The position numbers and the translations under genes were made by a program. The notes under the pieces were generated by a model. The model saw nothing but the letters and a program-made list of their open reading frames with translations. It did not search any database and was not told the DNA's origin. A stretch of 64,000 nucleotides of DNA from Burkholderiales bacterium 39-55-53. Lineage in GTDB: Bacteria; Pseudomonadota; Gammaproteobacteria; Burkholderiales; Burkholderiaceae_C. Below, piece after piece: positions 1 to 8,749 of this stretch (positions are counted from its first letter, which is position 1; each line of letters opens with the position of its first letter). The stretch covers positions 186,001 through 250,000 of the forward strand of contig NCJK01000002.1 of assembly GCA_002282445.1 (NCBI GenBank), in the 5' to 3' direction.

Positions 1-837
1 GATGCCGATGTGCTAGTGGCCTTGCATGCCCGCCGCTCTGCCCCGTCTATCGCGGCATGGGCACAAACACACCCCACGCGTCCCTTGGTGGTGGCCCTCA
101 CAGGCACAGACCTGTACCACGACATTCACCACGATGCCGATGCCAAAAGATCGCTGCAGCTAGCGCATGCCCTCATCATATTGCAGGACCTTGGCTTGGC
201 AGAACTACCCCATGCCTTGCATAACAAAGCGCATGTGATTTACCAATCCAGCACTGCGCTGCCCAGCGTCACTAAAACCACTGCGCATTTGCGTGTGCTG
301 ATGGTGGGCCACTTGCGTGATGAAAAAAATCCACAGCTGCTCTGGCAAGCTGCGCAAGCCCTGAACGCAGACGATGGCATTTACATCGACCACATTGGCA
401 AAGCCCTCAACCCCGCACTGGCGCAACAAGCCCAAAGCGTGGCCAGCCAATGCCCTCACTACCGCTGGTTGGGTGAGCAGCCACACGCACACACACGCCG
501 CAGCATTCAGCGCGCCCATGTGCTGGTGCATCCCAGCCACTTAGAGGGTGGCGCACACGTCATCATGGAAGCGGTGCAAAGCGGCACACCTGTGCTAGCT
601 TCTCGCGTGCCAGGCAATGTGGGCATGTTGGGCGCTGACTATGCAGGCTACTTCGAACCCGGCAACGCAGCCCAATTGGCAGACCTGCTGCGCCAATGCC
701 AACGCACCCAAACACAGCCCGACGGTTTGTTGGCCCAACTGACACAAGCGTGTCACGGGCGTGCGCCACTCTTTCAGCCCGAGCATGAACAAGCCAGCTT
801 GTGCACACTGCTGGATTCACTGACACGCACCGAATGA
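1..837 (+). CDS. senB: SenB-like selenosugar synthase / TIGR04348-type glycosyltransferase (5' truncated by window edge)
   Basis: The reading frame is open from base 1, so the start lies upstream and only about the last 278 residues are visible. The first seven residues (DADVLVA) run straight into LHARRSAPSI, and TGTDLY follows at about residue 35; both are typical of the TIGR04348 glycosyltransferases. The C-terminal half is a GT4 domain with HLRDEKNP, HPSHLEGG and the EAVQSGTPVLAS donor-binding region. Members of this family have been shown to be SenB, which makes the selenosugar used in selenoneine synthesis. The SenA partner is not in the window, so the selenium role is inferred from family only. 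The stop overlaps the next start (ATGA). Confidence 0.72.
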   Translation, partial: DADVLVALHARRSAPSIAAWAQTHPTRPLVVALTGTDLYHDIHHDADAKRSLQLAHALIILQDLGLAELPHALHNKAHVIYQSSTALPSVTKTTAHLRVLMVGHLRDEKNPQLLWQAAQALNADDGIYIDHIGKALNPALAQQAQSVASQCPHYRWLGEQPHAHTRRSIQRAHVLVHPSHLEGGAHVIMEAVQSGTPVLASRVPGNVGMLGADYAGYFEPGNAAQLADLLRQCQRTQTQPDGLLAQLTQACHGRAPLFQPEHEQASLCTLLDSLTRTE

Positions 838-1793
838 CTCACCTGCATCGCCGACAACTCTTGGGCCTCATGGGCCGCATCAGCCTTTTGGCATGCACAC
901 CATTACCGCTGACCGTGTCAGCTCAAAACCAAAAAGCCAACCTAGGCCGCTTGGTCATCATTGGTGGAGCCGAAGACCGCAAGCAAGACCGCATCATCTT
1001 GCGCAAATTCTTAGAACTCAGCGGCGGGCCGAACGCCAAAATTCGTGTCATCACAGCCGCCAGTGGCGTGCCCGACATGGTGTGGGCCAGCTACCAAGCT
1101 GTGTTTCAAGACCTTGGCGCACTCAACTGCGAAGTAGTACCCATGCTCACCCGAGCTGATGCATCCAAGCCAGACGTGGTCAGCATGCTGGCCGAGGCTG
1201 ATGGCATCTTCATCACGGGCGGCGACCAAAACCGCCTCATGCAAGCCATTTGGGAATCTCCCGCAGCACAAGCCATGCACCGTGCATTTCATCTGAACGG
1301 CACATGCATTGCAGGTACCAGTGCAGGCGCGGCTGTGATGTCGCGCCACATGTTGGCCGAAGGTGCGCCCACCCCTTCCCCTGAAAAAGACACCGTACTC
1401 ATGGACATCGGCCTGAGCTTCATGCCCAACGCCATCGTGGACCAGCACTTCTCACAACGCCACCGCTTGAGCCGTTTGCTCTCGGCCTTAGCCCAGCGGC
1501 CCGACCTGCTGGGTGTGGGCATTGACGAAGACACCGCCTTGATCATCGAACCTAATCAATCGGTAGAAGTTGTGGGCCGTGGCGCGGTGACCTTGGTCGA
1601 CCCACGCCGCATGCGCAGCAACTTTGACAAAGCCGAAGAAGGCGACAAACTCGAAATGCTCGGCCTTCAACTGCACCTGCTCCCTGCAGGTAGCCGCTAT
1701 GTGCTGGCCAACACACCCAAGAACCGTAAACCCGCAGTGCCGTTTTGGGATGCGCTATCGGTGTTGGCTAAGACGGGAGCCATGCGCGGCTAA
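834..1793 (+). CDS. Exported cyanophycinase-like serine peptidase (family S51)
   Basis: Peptidase of the cyanophycinase branch of S51, expected to hydrolyse the multi-L-arginyl-poly-L-aspartate polymer cyanophycin to beta-Asp-Arg dipeptides. The nucleophile motif GTSAGAAVMS, the upstream FITGGDQNR and the downstream DQHFSQRHR are the family signatures. The N-terminus HRRQLLGLMG followed by a hydrophobic stretch and an SAQ cleavage-like site suggests export, possibly by Tat. I chose the ATG at 834, which overlaps the upstream stop (ATGA), because it gives this clean signal peptide; an upstream GTG at 801 would only add residues. No cyanophycin synthetase is visible, so extracellular polymer may be the substrate. 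The link with the upstream gene may be only transcriptional. Confidence 0.85.
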   Translation: MTHLHRRQLLGLMGRISLLACTPLPLTVSAQNQKANLGRLVIIGGAEDRKQDRIILRKFLELSGGPNAKIRVITAASGVPDMVWASYQAVFQDLGALNCEVVPMLTRADASKPDVVSMLAEADGIFITGGDQNRLMQAIWESPAAQAMHRAFHLNGTCIAGTSAGAAVMSRHMLAEGAPTPSPEKDTVLMDIGLSFMPNAIVDQHFSQRHRLSRLLSALAQRPDLLGVGIDEDTALIIEPNQSVEVVGRGAVTLVDPRRMRSNFDKAEEGDKLEMLGLQLHLLPAGSRYVLANTPKNRKPAVPFWDALSVLAKTGAMRG

Positions 1794-1929
1794 ACCAAAA
1801 TGCACTTCGGCAGATTGGCGAGAAAGATGTGTCATCGCGACTTACACAGCTAAGTCACTTGCAGAATTACAACCGGCGCATGTTCAATCACCTTGGCCCT
1901 GAGACTGACCTAGCCCAAAGCAAATTTGC

Positions 1930-1957
1930 GGCAATTGCCAAAGGTCGGCCAATGGCC
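1930..1957. promoter_or_regulatory. Candidate autoregulatory palindromes upstream of the BrnT toxin gene
   Basis: Two adjacent symmetric elements lie 11-38 bp before the brnT start: the perfect palindrome GGCAATTGCC (1930-1939) and the near-palindrome GGCCAATGGCC (1947-1957). Type II toxin-antitoxin operons are normally autorepressed at such sites by the antitoxin. The rest of the 174-bp gap after the cyanophycinase shows nothing else recognisable. The operator role is inference. Confidence 0.35.
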
Positions 1958-1967
1958 TACACTCACC

Positions 1968-2249
1968 ATGAATTTCGAGTGGGATGAAATCAAAAGCGAA
2001 GCTTGTTTTGACGAACGCGGTTTTGACTTTGCCTACGCGGCCCAAGCCTTCTTTGACCCGAACCGCCTCATCCGCGCAGACCTGCGGCACAGCTACGGCG
2101 AAGAGCGCTTTCAGTTGCTAGGCGCAATCGACTCGCGGATATTTGTGGTGATCTACACCCCTCGTCCGCAAGCCACACGCATCATCTCAGCTCGCAAAGC
2201 TAACGCACGAGAGGACAAGCACTATGAAAACGGTACGCATGAAGATTGA
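1968..2249 (+). CDS. brnT: BrnT-family ribonuclease toxin
   Basis: Ninety-three residues, the normal BrnT length. The start MNFEWDEIKSEAC, the central AAQAFFDPNR, FQLLGAIDSRIFVVIYTPR and the C-terminal RIISARKANARE are the family's conserved blocks (RelE-like fold ribonuclease). I chose the ATG at 1968 rather than one at 1926 because FEWDE is the family's N-terminus. It overlaps the next gene by 26 bp, so toxin and antitoxin are translationally coupled in the usual BrnTA order. Small palindromes just upstream may serve for autoregulation. Confidence 0.85.
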   Translation: MNFEWDEIKSEACFDERGFDFAYAAQAFFDPNRLIRADLRHSYGEERFQLLGAIDSRIFVVIYTPRPQATRIISARKANAREDKHYENGTHED

Positions 2250-2559
2250 ACCCAACATTCCCAGCGTCAAGCGCGTGGGCAGGGTCAACACGGCCAAGCT
2301 TGACGCCACCACTGAAACACAAATTGCACAGCATGCGGCAGAAGACGATGCTGCAGCCGTGCAAGACGCAGCGAAGTTTGCCCGCCGCGTGCGCCGCCGC
2401 TTGGGCTTTAGCCAAGCAGAATTTGCCACACGCATTGATGTGTCGCTAGAAACCATCCGCAACTGGGAGCAAGGCAAACGCAGCCCGACGGGTGCGGCCA
2501 AAGCGCTGCTTAAAGTGTTGGACAAAGCGCCTGAGGCGGCGCTGGCGGCGTTGCATTAA
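2224..2559 (+). CDS. HTH (XRE-like) antitoxin paired with BrnT
   Basis: A 111-residue protein. The first 60 residues are charged and alanine-rich with no domain I recognise; residues 60-105 form a helix-turn-helix with GFSQAEFATRIDVS and ETIRNWEQGKRSP, typical of XRE/Cro-type antitoxins. It overlaps the toxin gene by 26 bp. Classical BrnA antitoxins are ribbon-helix-helix proteins, so this is the variant in which an HTH protein takes the antitoxin position. It probably neutralises BrnT through its N-terminal tail and represses the operon through the HTH; this division is inferred. Confidence 0.75.
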   Translation: MKTVRMKIEPNIPSVKRVGRVNTAKLDATTETQIAQHAAEDDAAAVQDAAKFARRVRRRLGFSQAEFATRIDVSLETIRNWEQGKRSPTGAAKALLKVLDKAPEAALAALH

Positions 2560-2563
2560 TTAA

Positions 2564-5500
2564 TCAATAACTCAACTGCTGCCAAGCCTTATCCAGCCGC
2601 TTCACACTCACTGGCTGGGGCGTGCGCAGCTCTTGCGCGAAAAAGCTCACGCGCAGTTCTTCCAGCAGCCACCTGAACTCTTGCATGCGCGCATCGGTCA
2701 CGCCTTTGCGCTCGGCCACCAAGCGCCAATACTTTTGATCCAGCGGTTTAAGTTCAGCCAGTTTGGTGGCATCGCGTGCCGCATCGGCACGCAGTTTGTC
2801 TAGGCGCAGCACCACAGCTTTGAGGTAACGCGCAAAGTGCTGCAGCTGTGTGTATGGCGTGTCGGCGATGAAGCGTTTGCCCACCAAGCGGTGCAGCTGT
2901 TGCGCGGCGTCGGCCACGCTGTCGGGGCTGATTTTGGTGTCTTTCACTTTACGACTAGCGGCTGCAAACTCGGTCAGCACGGTGCTGGCTAAGCGGGCTA
3001 TCTCGTTAGCGATCAGCGTCAGACGCCCACGGCCTTCTTCCAGGCGGCGTTTGAAATCGGCCTCGCTCGTGGGCAATGGATCGAGCAAGAAGGCGCGGTC
3101 CAAAGCCACATCCAGTATTTGTTGTTTGAGCTCATCCGAAGTGCCCAAGCTCATGTACGCGACCGACATTTTTTGCAGGTCGGGTAAGTTCTTCTCTAGG
3201 TACTTAAGCGCGTCTTTGATTTGAATGGAAAACAAACGGCGCAAGCCCGCACGGTGTTTGGTGGCTGCGACTTCGGGCTCGTCAAACACTTCAATGCACA
3301 CGGCGTCACCCACATCCACCAACGCAGGAAAACCAATGAGGGTTTGTTTGCCCTTGGTGATTTCCATCAACTCAGGCAGTTCACCAAAAGTCCAGCTCGT
3401 GTAACGCTGATCCGCAGGCGCGGAAGCGGCAGCACCACCACCAGAAGGCGTCGAGCGATGCGGGGCAGCGGGTGACGATTTCTGTGAGGCATGAGGAGCC
3501 CGCTGCCCCTCATCGTTCGACGCCGCAGCATCGTTAACGCCAGCTCCCACACTCAGAGTACCCACACCTTTCAAAGCAGCCAACGCCTGAAACGCCCCCC
3601 GCGCTTGGCTACCCAGCTCAGCCTTCAAAGCACCCAGATTGCGCCCATGCCCCAACTGCCGCCCATGCTCATCCACCACGCGGAAATTCATGAACAGGTG
3701 CGGCGGCAACATGTCGACTTTGAAATCTGCGCGCTTCACATCCACTTGCGTAGCGTCGCGCACGAGCTTGAGTAAAGCATCCACCAAAGGACCAGTGCCA
3801 AACACCGTGTCAGCCGACAAAGCCTCGGTCAAACGCGCCGCACTCTCAGGCAGCGGCACGAGACGCGAGCGAGGCCGCTGGTGCAAGGTTTTGAGCAAGG
3901 CATGAATTTTTTGGTTCAGCATCCCCGGAACCAACCACTCAGCGCGTTCTTCGCTGACTTGATTCAATACAAACAGCGGCACGGTCACGGTCAGGCCGTC
4001 TTTGGCGTCACCAGGCTCATGCAAATAGTCAGCCGGACAGTCCACGCCACCCATGCGCAATGTTTTTGGGAATGCTTGTGTGGTGATGCCTGCGGCTTGA
4101 TGGCGCATCAGCTCTTCGCGGCTCAAGCACAAGAGCTTGGGCTGACGTTTGACTTCTTCGCGATACCAATGCTCTAGCGTGACCAAGCTGCACACATCGT
4201 CGGGCAGCTGCTGGTCGTAAAAAGCGTAGATGAGTGCATCGTCCACCAACACGTCTTGACGGCGCGATTTGTGTTCTAGCTCTTCCACTTGCGCGATGAG
4301 CTTTTGGTTGGCCGCAAGGAATTGCAGCCTCGTGTCAAGCTCGCCCGCCACCAATGCTTCGCGAATAAAAATTTCGCGCGCTCCCACCATATCTACTTTG
4401 CTGTAACTCACACGGCGGCCGTTGTAAACCACCAAGCCATACAGCGTGGCACGCTCTAGCGCTTTGACTTCGCCAGCTTTCTTTTCCCAATGCGGGTCGA
4501 GTAATTGTTTTTTCAGCAGATGGCCGCCCACCTGCTCTAGCCACTGTGGCTCCATCGCGGCAATGCCGCGGCCAAACAAGCGCGTTGTTTCCACCAGCTC
4601 GGCCACCACAATCCAGCGGCCCGGTTTCTTGCGCAAGTGCGCGCCGGGGTGGCGGTAAAACTTGATGCCACGAGCGCCCAAATACGCCTCGTCATCTTCG
4701 AGCTTGCAGCCCACGTTGCCCAGCAAACCTGCCAACATCGACAAGTGCAATTGCTCGTAGCTGGCGGGCAAGGTGTTGATGCGCCATTTGTGTTCGGTGA
4801 CTACCGTCAACAGCTGGGTGTGCGTGTCGCGCCACTCGCGCACGCGACGCACGTTGATGAAGTTTTGGCGCAGCAAAGCTTCATATTGGCGGTTGCTCAG
4901 CTTGTGCTCGGTGGGCATGCCCGTAATTCCCACAGTCTGTTTGCTTTGCGGCTGCTTCACCGCAATTTGCTGCTTCATGCTGGCAGGCAAATGTGGCTTA
5001 CCACCGCGCGAATTTTCTAGCCACTTCCACAGGTTCAGGTAGCCGCTGAACTCGCTTCGGTCGTCATCGAACTTGGCATGGGCTTGGTCGGCCGCCGCTT
5101 GCGCTTCCATCGGTCTGTCACGCACATCTTGCACGCTCAGGGCCGAGGCAATGATGAGCACTTCGTCCAAAGCGTTGCGTTCACGTGCTTCCAAAATCAT
5201 GCGGCCTACTCGGGGGTCGAGTGGCAATTTGGCCAGTTCGCGGCCCACATGGGTCAATTCGTTGTCGTCATCCACTGCGCCGAGTTCGCTCAGCAATTGG
5301 TAGCCATCGGCAATGGCTTTTGGGCGTGGCGCTTCGAGGAACGGGAACTGCTCCACGTTGCCGAGGTGCAGCGACTTCATGCGCAAGATCACGCCTGCGA
5401 GTGAACTGCGCAAAATTTCTGGATCAGTAAATTTGGTTCGGCCGTTGAAATCCACCTCTTCATACAAGCGGATGCAAATGCCGTTGGCCACACGGCCACA

Positions 5501-6631
5501 ACGGCCTGCGCGTTGGTTGGCTGCGGCTTGGCTGATGGGCTCGACCATCAACTGCTCGACCTTGCTGCGCCAACTGTATCGCTTGACGCGCGCCGTACCT
5601 GCATCAATCACATAGCGAATGCCAGGCACGGTGAGAGAGGTTTCAGCCACGTTGGTGGCCAGCACAATGCGGCGTCCACCACGTGTATCAAACACGCGGT
5701 CTTGCTCGGCGGTTGAAAGCCGCGCAAACAGCGGCAGCACCTCGGCGCTACGCATGACGGGGCTGTGACTCAGGTGGGTGCGTAGGTGATCGGCTGCTTC
5801 GCGAATTTCACGCTCACCCGGCAAGAACACCAAGATATCGCCCTGCTGCGAGGGGTTGCTCCACAACTCGTCCACGCCGTCGGCAATGGCGTTGTTCAGG
5901 TCGTAATCGCGCTTTTCTTCAAACGGGCGGTAGCGCATCTCCACAGGGAAGGTGCGACCCGAAACCATCAGTACCGGCGCTGGCCCTTTGGCTGAAGCAA
6001 AGTGCTGCGCAAAGCGGTCGGCATCAATCGTGGCCGAGGTGACGATGATTTTCAGGTCAGGCCTGCGCGGCAAGATTTCGCGCAAGTAGCCCAGCAGAAA
6101 GTCAATGTTCAGGCTGCGCTCGTGGGCCTCGTCAATGATGATAGTGTCGTAGGCTTTGAGCAGCGGGTCGTTCTGCGTCTCGGCCAGCAAAATGCCGTCG
6201 GTCATCAGCTTGACCGAGGCGTCTTTGCTCAGGCGGTCTTGGAAGCGCACCTTGAAGCCCACCACCTCGCCCAGCGGGGTTTTGAGCTCTTCAGCAATGC
6301 GCTTGGCTACCGAGCTAGCGGCAATGCGGCGTGGCTGGGTGTGGCCGATGATTTGTTTGCGAGGTAATTTGGGGTCGGATCCCGATTTCGCCGAGCGAAA
6401 CTCGGGCTCTGACCCCGAATTAGCTCGCCCTTGCCCTCTGCCCAGAGCCAGCGCCATCTTGGGCAGCTGCGTGGTTTTGCCTGAGCCCGTTTCGCCGCAC
6501 ACGATGACCACTTGGTGGGCCTGCATGGCAGCCATGATTTCCTCGCGTCTGGCCGAGACGGGCAACGATTCTGGAAATTCAATCTGGAAGGGAACGGGCG
6601 TAGACAAAACAGGCACTAACTTGATAGACAA
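2564..6631 (-). CDS. hrpA: DEAH-box ATP-dependent RNA helicase HrpA
   Basis: At 1355 residues this is a full-length HrpA. Motif I GETGSGKTT, Ia HTQPRRIAA, DEAH (IIIDEAHERS), SATID and motif VI QRAGRCGRV are all present in order, followed by the helicase-associated domain, OB fold and the long DUF3418 C-terminus. HrpA resolves stalled ribosomes and processes mRNA in E. coli. The apparent start is a TTG at 6631. Between motif I and motif Ia the protein carries about 20 extra residues encoded by a palindromic repeat (6365-6422) that keeps the frame. A second Gly/Ala/Ser-rich low-complexity stretch (3420-3560) precedes the C-terminal region. Confidence 0.96.
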   Translation of the reverse strand: MSIKLVPVLSTPVPFQIEFPESLPVSARREEIMAAMQAHQVVIVCGETGSGKTTQLPKMALALGRGQGRANSGSEPEFRSAKSGSDPKLPRKQIIGHTQPRRIAASSVAKRIAEELKTPLGEVVGFKVRFQDRLSKDASVKLMTDGILLAETQNDPLLKAYDTIIIDEAHERSLNIDFLLGYLREILPRRPDLKIIVTSATIDADRFAQHFASAKGPAPVLMVSGRTFPVEMRYRPFEEKRDYDLNNAIADGVDELWSNPSQQGDILVFLPGEREIREAADHLRTHLSHSPVMRSAEVLPLFARLSTAEQDRVFDTRGGRRIVLATNVAETSLTVPGIRYVIDAGTARVKRYSWRSKVEQLMVEPISQAAANQRAGRCGRVANGICIRLYEEVDFNGRTKFTDPEILRSSLAGVILRMKSLHLGNVEQFPFLEAPRPKAIADGYQLLSELGAVDDDNELTHVGRELAKLPLDPRVGRMILEARERNALDEVLIIASALSVQDVRDRPMEAQAAADQAHAKFDDDRSEFSGYLNLWKWLENSRGGKPHLPASMKQQIAVKQPQSKQTVGITGMPTEHKLSNRQYEALLRQNFINVRRVREWRDTHTQLLTVVTEHKWRINTLPASYEQLHLSMLAGLLGNVGCKLEDDEAYLGARGIKFYRHPGAHLRKKPGRWIVVAELVETTRLFGRGIAAMEPQWLEQVGGHLLKKQLLDPHWEKKAGEVKALERATLYGLVVYNGRRVSYSKVDMVGAREIFIREALVAGELDTRLQFLAANQKLIAQVEELEHKSRRQDVLVDDALIYAFYDQQLPDDVCSLVTLEHWYREEVKRQPKLLCLSREELMRHQAAGITTQAFPKTLRMGGVDCPADYLHEPGDAKDGLTVTVPLFVLNQVSEERAEWLVPGMLNQKIHALLKTLHQRPRSRLVPLPESAARLTEALSADTVFGTGPLVDALLKLVRDATQVDVKRADFKVDMLPPHLFMNFRVVDEHGRQLGHGRNLGALKAELGSQARGAFQALAALKGVGTLSVGAGVNDAAASNDEGQRAPHASQKSSPAAPHRSTPSGGGAAASAPADQRYTSWTFGELPELMEITKGKQTLIGFPALVDVGDAVCIEVFDEPEVAATKHRAGLRRLFSIQIKDALKYLEKNLPDLQKMSVAYMSLGTSDELKQQILDVALDRAFLLDPLPTSEADFKRRLEEGRGRLTLIANEIARLASTVLTEFAAASRKVKDTKISPDSVADAAQQLHRLVGKRFIADTPYTQLQHFARYLKAVVLRLDKLRADAARDATKLAELKPLDQKYWRLVAERKGVTDARMQEFRWLLEELRVSFFAQELRTPQPVSVKRLDKAWQQLSY
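6365..6422. repeat. REP-like imperfect palindrome inserted in frame in hrpA
   Basis: The arms TAATTTGGGGTCGGATCCCG (6365 on) and, on the other strand, TAATTCGGGGTCAGAGCCCG (from 6422) match except for a few substitutions. They meet at a short centre CCGAG, giving a 58-bp hairpin-forming element. The GGGGTCAGAGCCCGA core is of the type that surrounds REP-associated (IS200-like) tyrosine transposase genes in many beta- and gammaproteobacteria. It lies within the hrpA coding frame and is translated as a peptide containing SGSEPEFRSAKSGSDP, itself a near-repeat. I noticed no second copy in the window. Confidence 0.8.
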
Positions 6632-6699
6632 TCCGCAATTATCCCCGTCCGGCTAACACCGAGAGCGTTCAACCTTTTACCCGCCACAAACCAGCCCAC

Positions 6700-8046
6700 A
6701 TGTCCGCCGTTTTTGACTTCACCTTTGTGCCTTGGTTCCGTTCGGTCGCGCCCTACATTCACATGCACCGCGGCAAGACCTTTGTCGTCGGCATCGCGGG
6801 CGAGGCCATTGCTGCTGGCAAGCTACCCAACTTGGCACAAGATTTGGCGCTCATCCAAAGCATGGGCGTGCGCATTGTGTTGGTCCACGGGTTTCGCCCT
6901 CAGGTGAACGAACAACTGGCCGCCAAAGGCCATGTGCCCCATTACTCACACGGCATGCGCATCACCGATGGCGTGGCCCTTGATTGCGCGCAAGAGGCGG
7001 CTGGCCAACTGCGCTTTGAAATTGAAGCTGCCTTCAGCCAAGCCCTGCCCAACACACCCATGGCAGGCGCTACGGTTCGCGTGATTTCTGGCAACTTCAT
7101 CACAGCCCGCCCTGTGGGCATCTTGGACGGCATCGACTTTCAACACTCGGGCTTGGTGCGCAAGGTGGATGTAGCGGGCATCACCCAAACACTCTCAGCG
7201 GGGTCGATGGTGCTTATCTCGCCGTTTGGCTTCTCACCCACTGGCGAAGCGTTCAACCTGACCATGGAAGAAGTGGCCACATCAGTGGCTACGGCCTTAC
7301 AAGCCGACAAACTGATTTTTGTGACCGAGACACCGGGCATTCGCATTCGCCCGATGGAGCCCGAGAGCGAAGACAACCCGATTGACACTGAGTTGCCTTT
7401 GGATGCGGCCAAAAAGCTGCTGGCCACCCTGCCCCACACGACCAACCCATCGGACATCGCGTTTTATTTGCAGCATTGCGTGAAAGCTTGCGAGACGGGC
7501 GTGGAGCGTAGCCATATCTTGCCTTTTGCCGTGGATGGCTCGTTGCTGCTAGAGGTGTACATGCACGACGGCATTGGCACCATGGTGGTGGACGAGAAAC
7601 TAGAAAGCCTGCGCGAAGCCACGCACGAAGACGTGGGCGGCATCCTGCAACTGATTGAACCGTTTGAGAATGACGGCACGCTGGTCAAGCGTGACCGCAA
7701 CGAGATTGAACGCGATGTGGGCCAATACACCGTCATCGAGCATGACGGCGTGATCTTTGCCTGCGCGGCGCTCTACCCCTACCCCGAAGCCCAAACGGGC
7801 GAGATGGCTGCGCTGACCGTGTCGCCCCAATCACAAGGCCAAGGCGATGGCGAGAAGGTGCTCAAGCGCATCGAGCACCGCGCACGCAACAAAGGCCTCA
7901 AGAGCATTTTTGTGCTGACCACGCGCACCAAGCATTGGTTCTTGAAACGCGGTTTTGTGCAGGTCGACCCTGACTGGCTGCCCGAAGCCCGCAAGCGCAA
8001 ATACAACACCGACCGTAGAAGCTTGGTTCTGGTGAAGAAGCTGTAA
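6700..8046 (+). CDS. argA: N-acetylglutamate synthase (amino-acid N-acetyltransferase)
   Basis: First enzyme of arginine synthesis: acetyl-CoA + glutamate to N-acetylglutamate. Residues 1-290 form the amino-acid-kinase-like domain (VGIAGEAI, VLVHGFRPQVNEQL, KLIFVTETPGI) that binds arginine for feedback inhibition. Residues 300-448 form a GNAT acetyltransferase domain ending in FVLTTRTKHWFLKRGF. The length (448) matches the E. coli-type enzyme. It is divergent from hrpA over a 68-bp gap and is followed by a strong hairpin terminator before the convergent dsbB. Confidence 0.95.
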   Translation: MSAVFDFTFVPWFRSVAPYIHMHRGKTFVVGIAGEAIAAGKLPNLAQDLALIQSMGVRIVLVHGFRPQVNEQLAAKGHVPHYSHGMRITDGVALDCAQEAAGQLRFEIEAAFSQALPNTPMAGATVRVISGNFITARPVGILDGIDFQHSGLVRKVDVAGITQTLSAGSMVLISPFGFSPTGEAFNLTMEEVATSVATALQADKLIFVTETPGIRIRPMEPESEDNPIDTELPLDAAKKLLATLPHTTNPSDIAFYLQHCVKACETGVERSHILPFAVDGSLLLEVYMHDGIGTMVVDEKLESLREATHEDVGGILQLIEPFENDGTLVKRDRNEIERDVGQYTVIEHDGVIFACAALYPYPEAQTGEMAALTVSPQSQGQGDGEKVLKRIEHRARNKGLKSIFVLTTRTKHWFLKRGFVQVDPDWLPEARKRKYNTDRRSLVLVKKL

Positions 8047-8051
8047 TGACA

Positions 8052-8073
8052 AACGGGGCTGAAAAGCCCCGTT
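8052..8073. terminator. Intrinsic terminator between argA and dsbB
   Basis: Perfect 9-bp stem AACGGGGCT / AGCCCCGTT with a GAAA tetraloop, followed on the plus strand by TGTTGATTT and starting 5 bp after the argA stop. It lies between convergent genes and could serve both, though the T-tract is better for argA. Confidence 0.8.
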
Positions 8074-8079
8074 GTTGAT

Positions 8080-8664
8080 TTAAGCGCCTAGAAAGTGGTC
8101 GTCTTTCTTGGCTTCTGGAACTGCATCGACAGCTTCGTCATCTAATTCGGGGTCATCCGCCACAGGTTTTTGCAGCACACGCACCACCGTGGCCAACGCC
8201 AGCAGTCCTAAGCCCACAAACGCTATGAATGACCAGTTGGCGATGGAGCCACCTAAGAAGGTCCAATCCACCTTGGTGCAGTCGCCACCCCCCTTGAAAA
8301 TCATGGGAATCGCGCGTTGCAGCGGGAAGGTTTCGATCATGCCGTAGAAGTCGCGGCCGCACGACACCACCTCGGGCGGATACCACTGCAGCCAAGTTTG
8401 GCGAGCGGCTACATATGCACCGCCGCCGGCCAGTAAGACAAGCCAGCTACCAGCGATCAATGCGGTTTTGCGTCCCGAAAACGCTGTCCCCATCAGTGCC
8501 ACCAACGCCATCAACACCATGGCGTAGCGTTGCACGATACACATGGGGCAAGGGACCAAGCCCACCACATGCTGCAAGTACATGCCAAAAGCCAGTAAGC
8601 CAGCGCAAACGAGCAAGATGATCAACCAAACATGACGAGGCGTGTCTAAAAGTTTTACAAGCAC
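8080..8664 (-). CDS. dsbB: Disulfide bond formation protein B
   Basis: Inner-membrane quinone reductase that reoxidises DsbA. The predicted 194-residue protein has four membrane segments and both cysteine pairs: CPMC in the first periplasmic loop and the C...C pair in VVSCGRDF / GGDCTKVDW. I chose the GTG at 8664 because a GGAG lies 6 nt upstream and the protein then begins at the family's usual position just before the first helix. The frame continues upstream to 8775, but that extension has no hydrophobic or conserved content. The acidic C-terminal tail after residue 165 is not conserved. Confidence 0.92.
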   Translation of the reverse strand: MLVKLLDTPRHVWLIILLVCAGLLAFGMYLQHVVGLVPCPMCIVQRYAMVLMALVALMGTAFSGRKTALIAGSWLVLLAGGGAYVAARQTWLQWYPPEVVSCGRDFYGMIETFPLQRAIPMIFKGGGDCTKVDWTFLGGSIANWSFIAFVGLGLLALATVVRVLQKPVADDPELDDEAVDAVPEAKKDDHFLGA

Positions 8665-8749
8665 AACTGTCTCCAAAGGGGCAGAGTTCGATTGTCGCTG
8701 TGAAACAATGGAGGCACAGGCCGAAAAGCCAAAAAACCAGAGACAAGCC

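Noticed and set aside
3420..3560. Low-complexity Ala/Ser/Gly stretch in hrpA considered as a second inserted repeat
   Set aside because: It contains no palindromic core; variable linkers at this place are normal before the C-terminal domain.
2850..6656. Several open frames of 70-170 codons on the plus strand across hrpA
   Set aside because: They lie opposite the conserved helicase frame, lack ribosome sites and recognisable domains, and follow from its GC-rich third positions.
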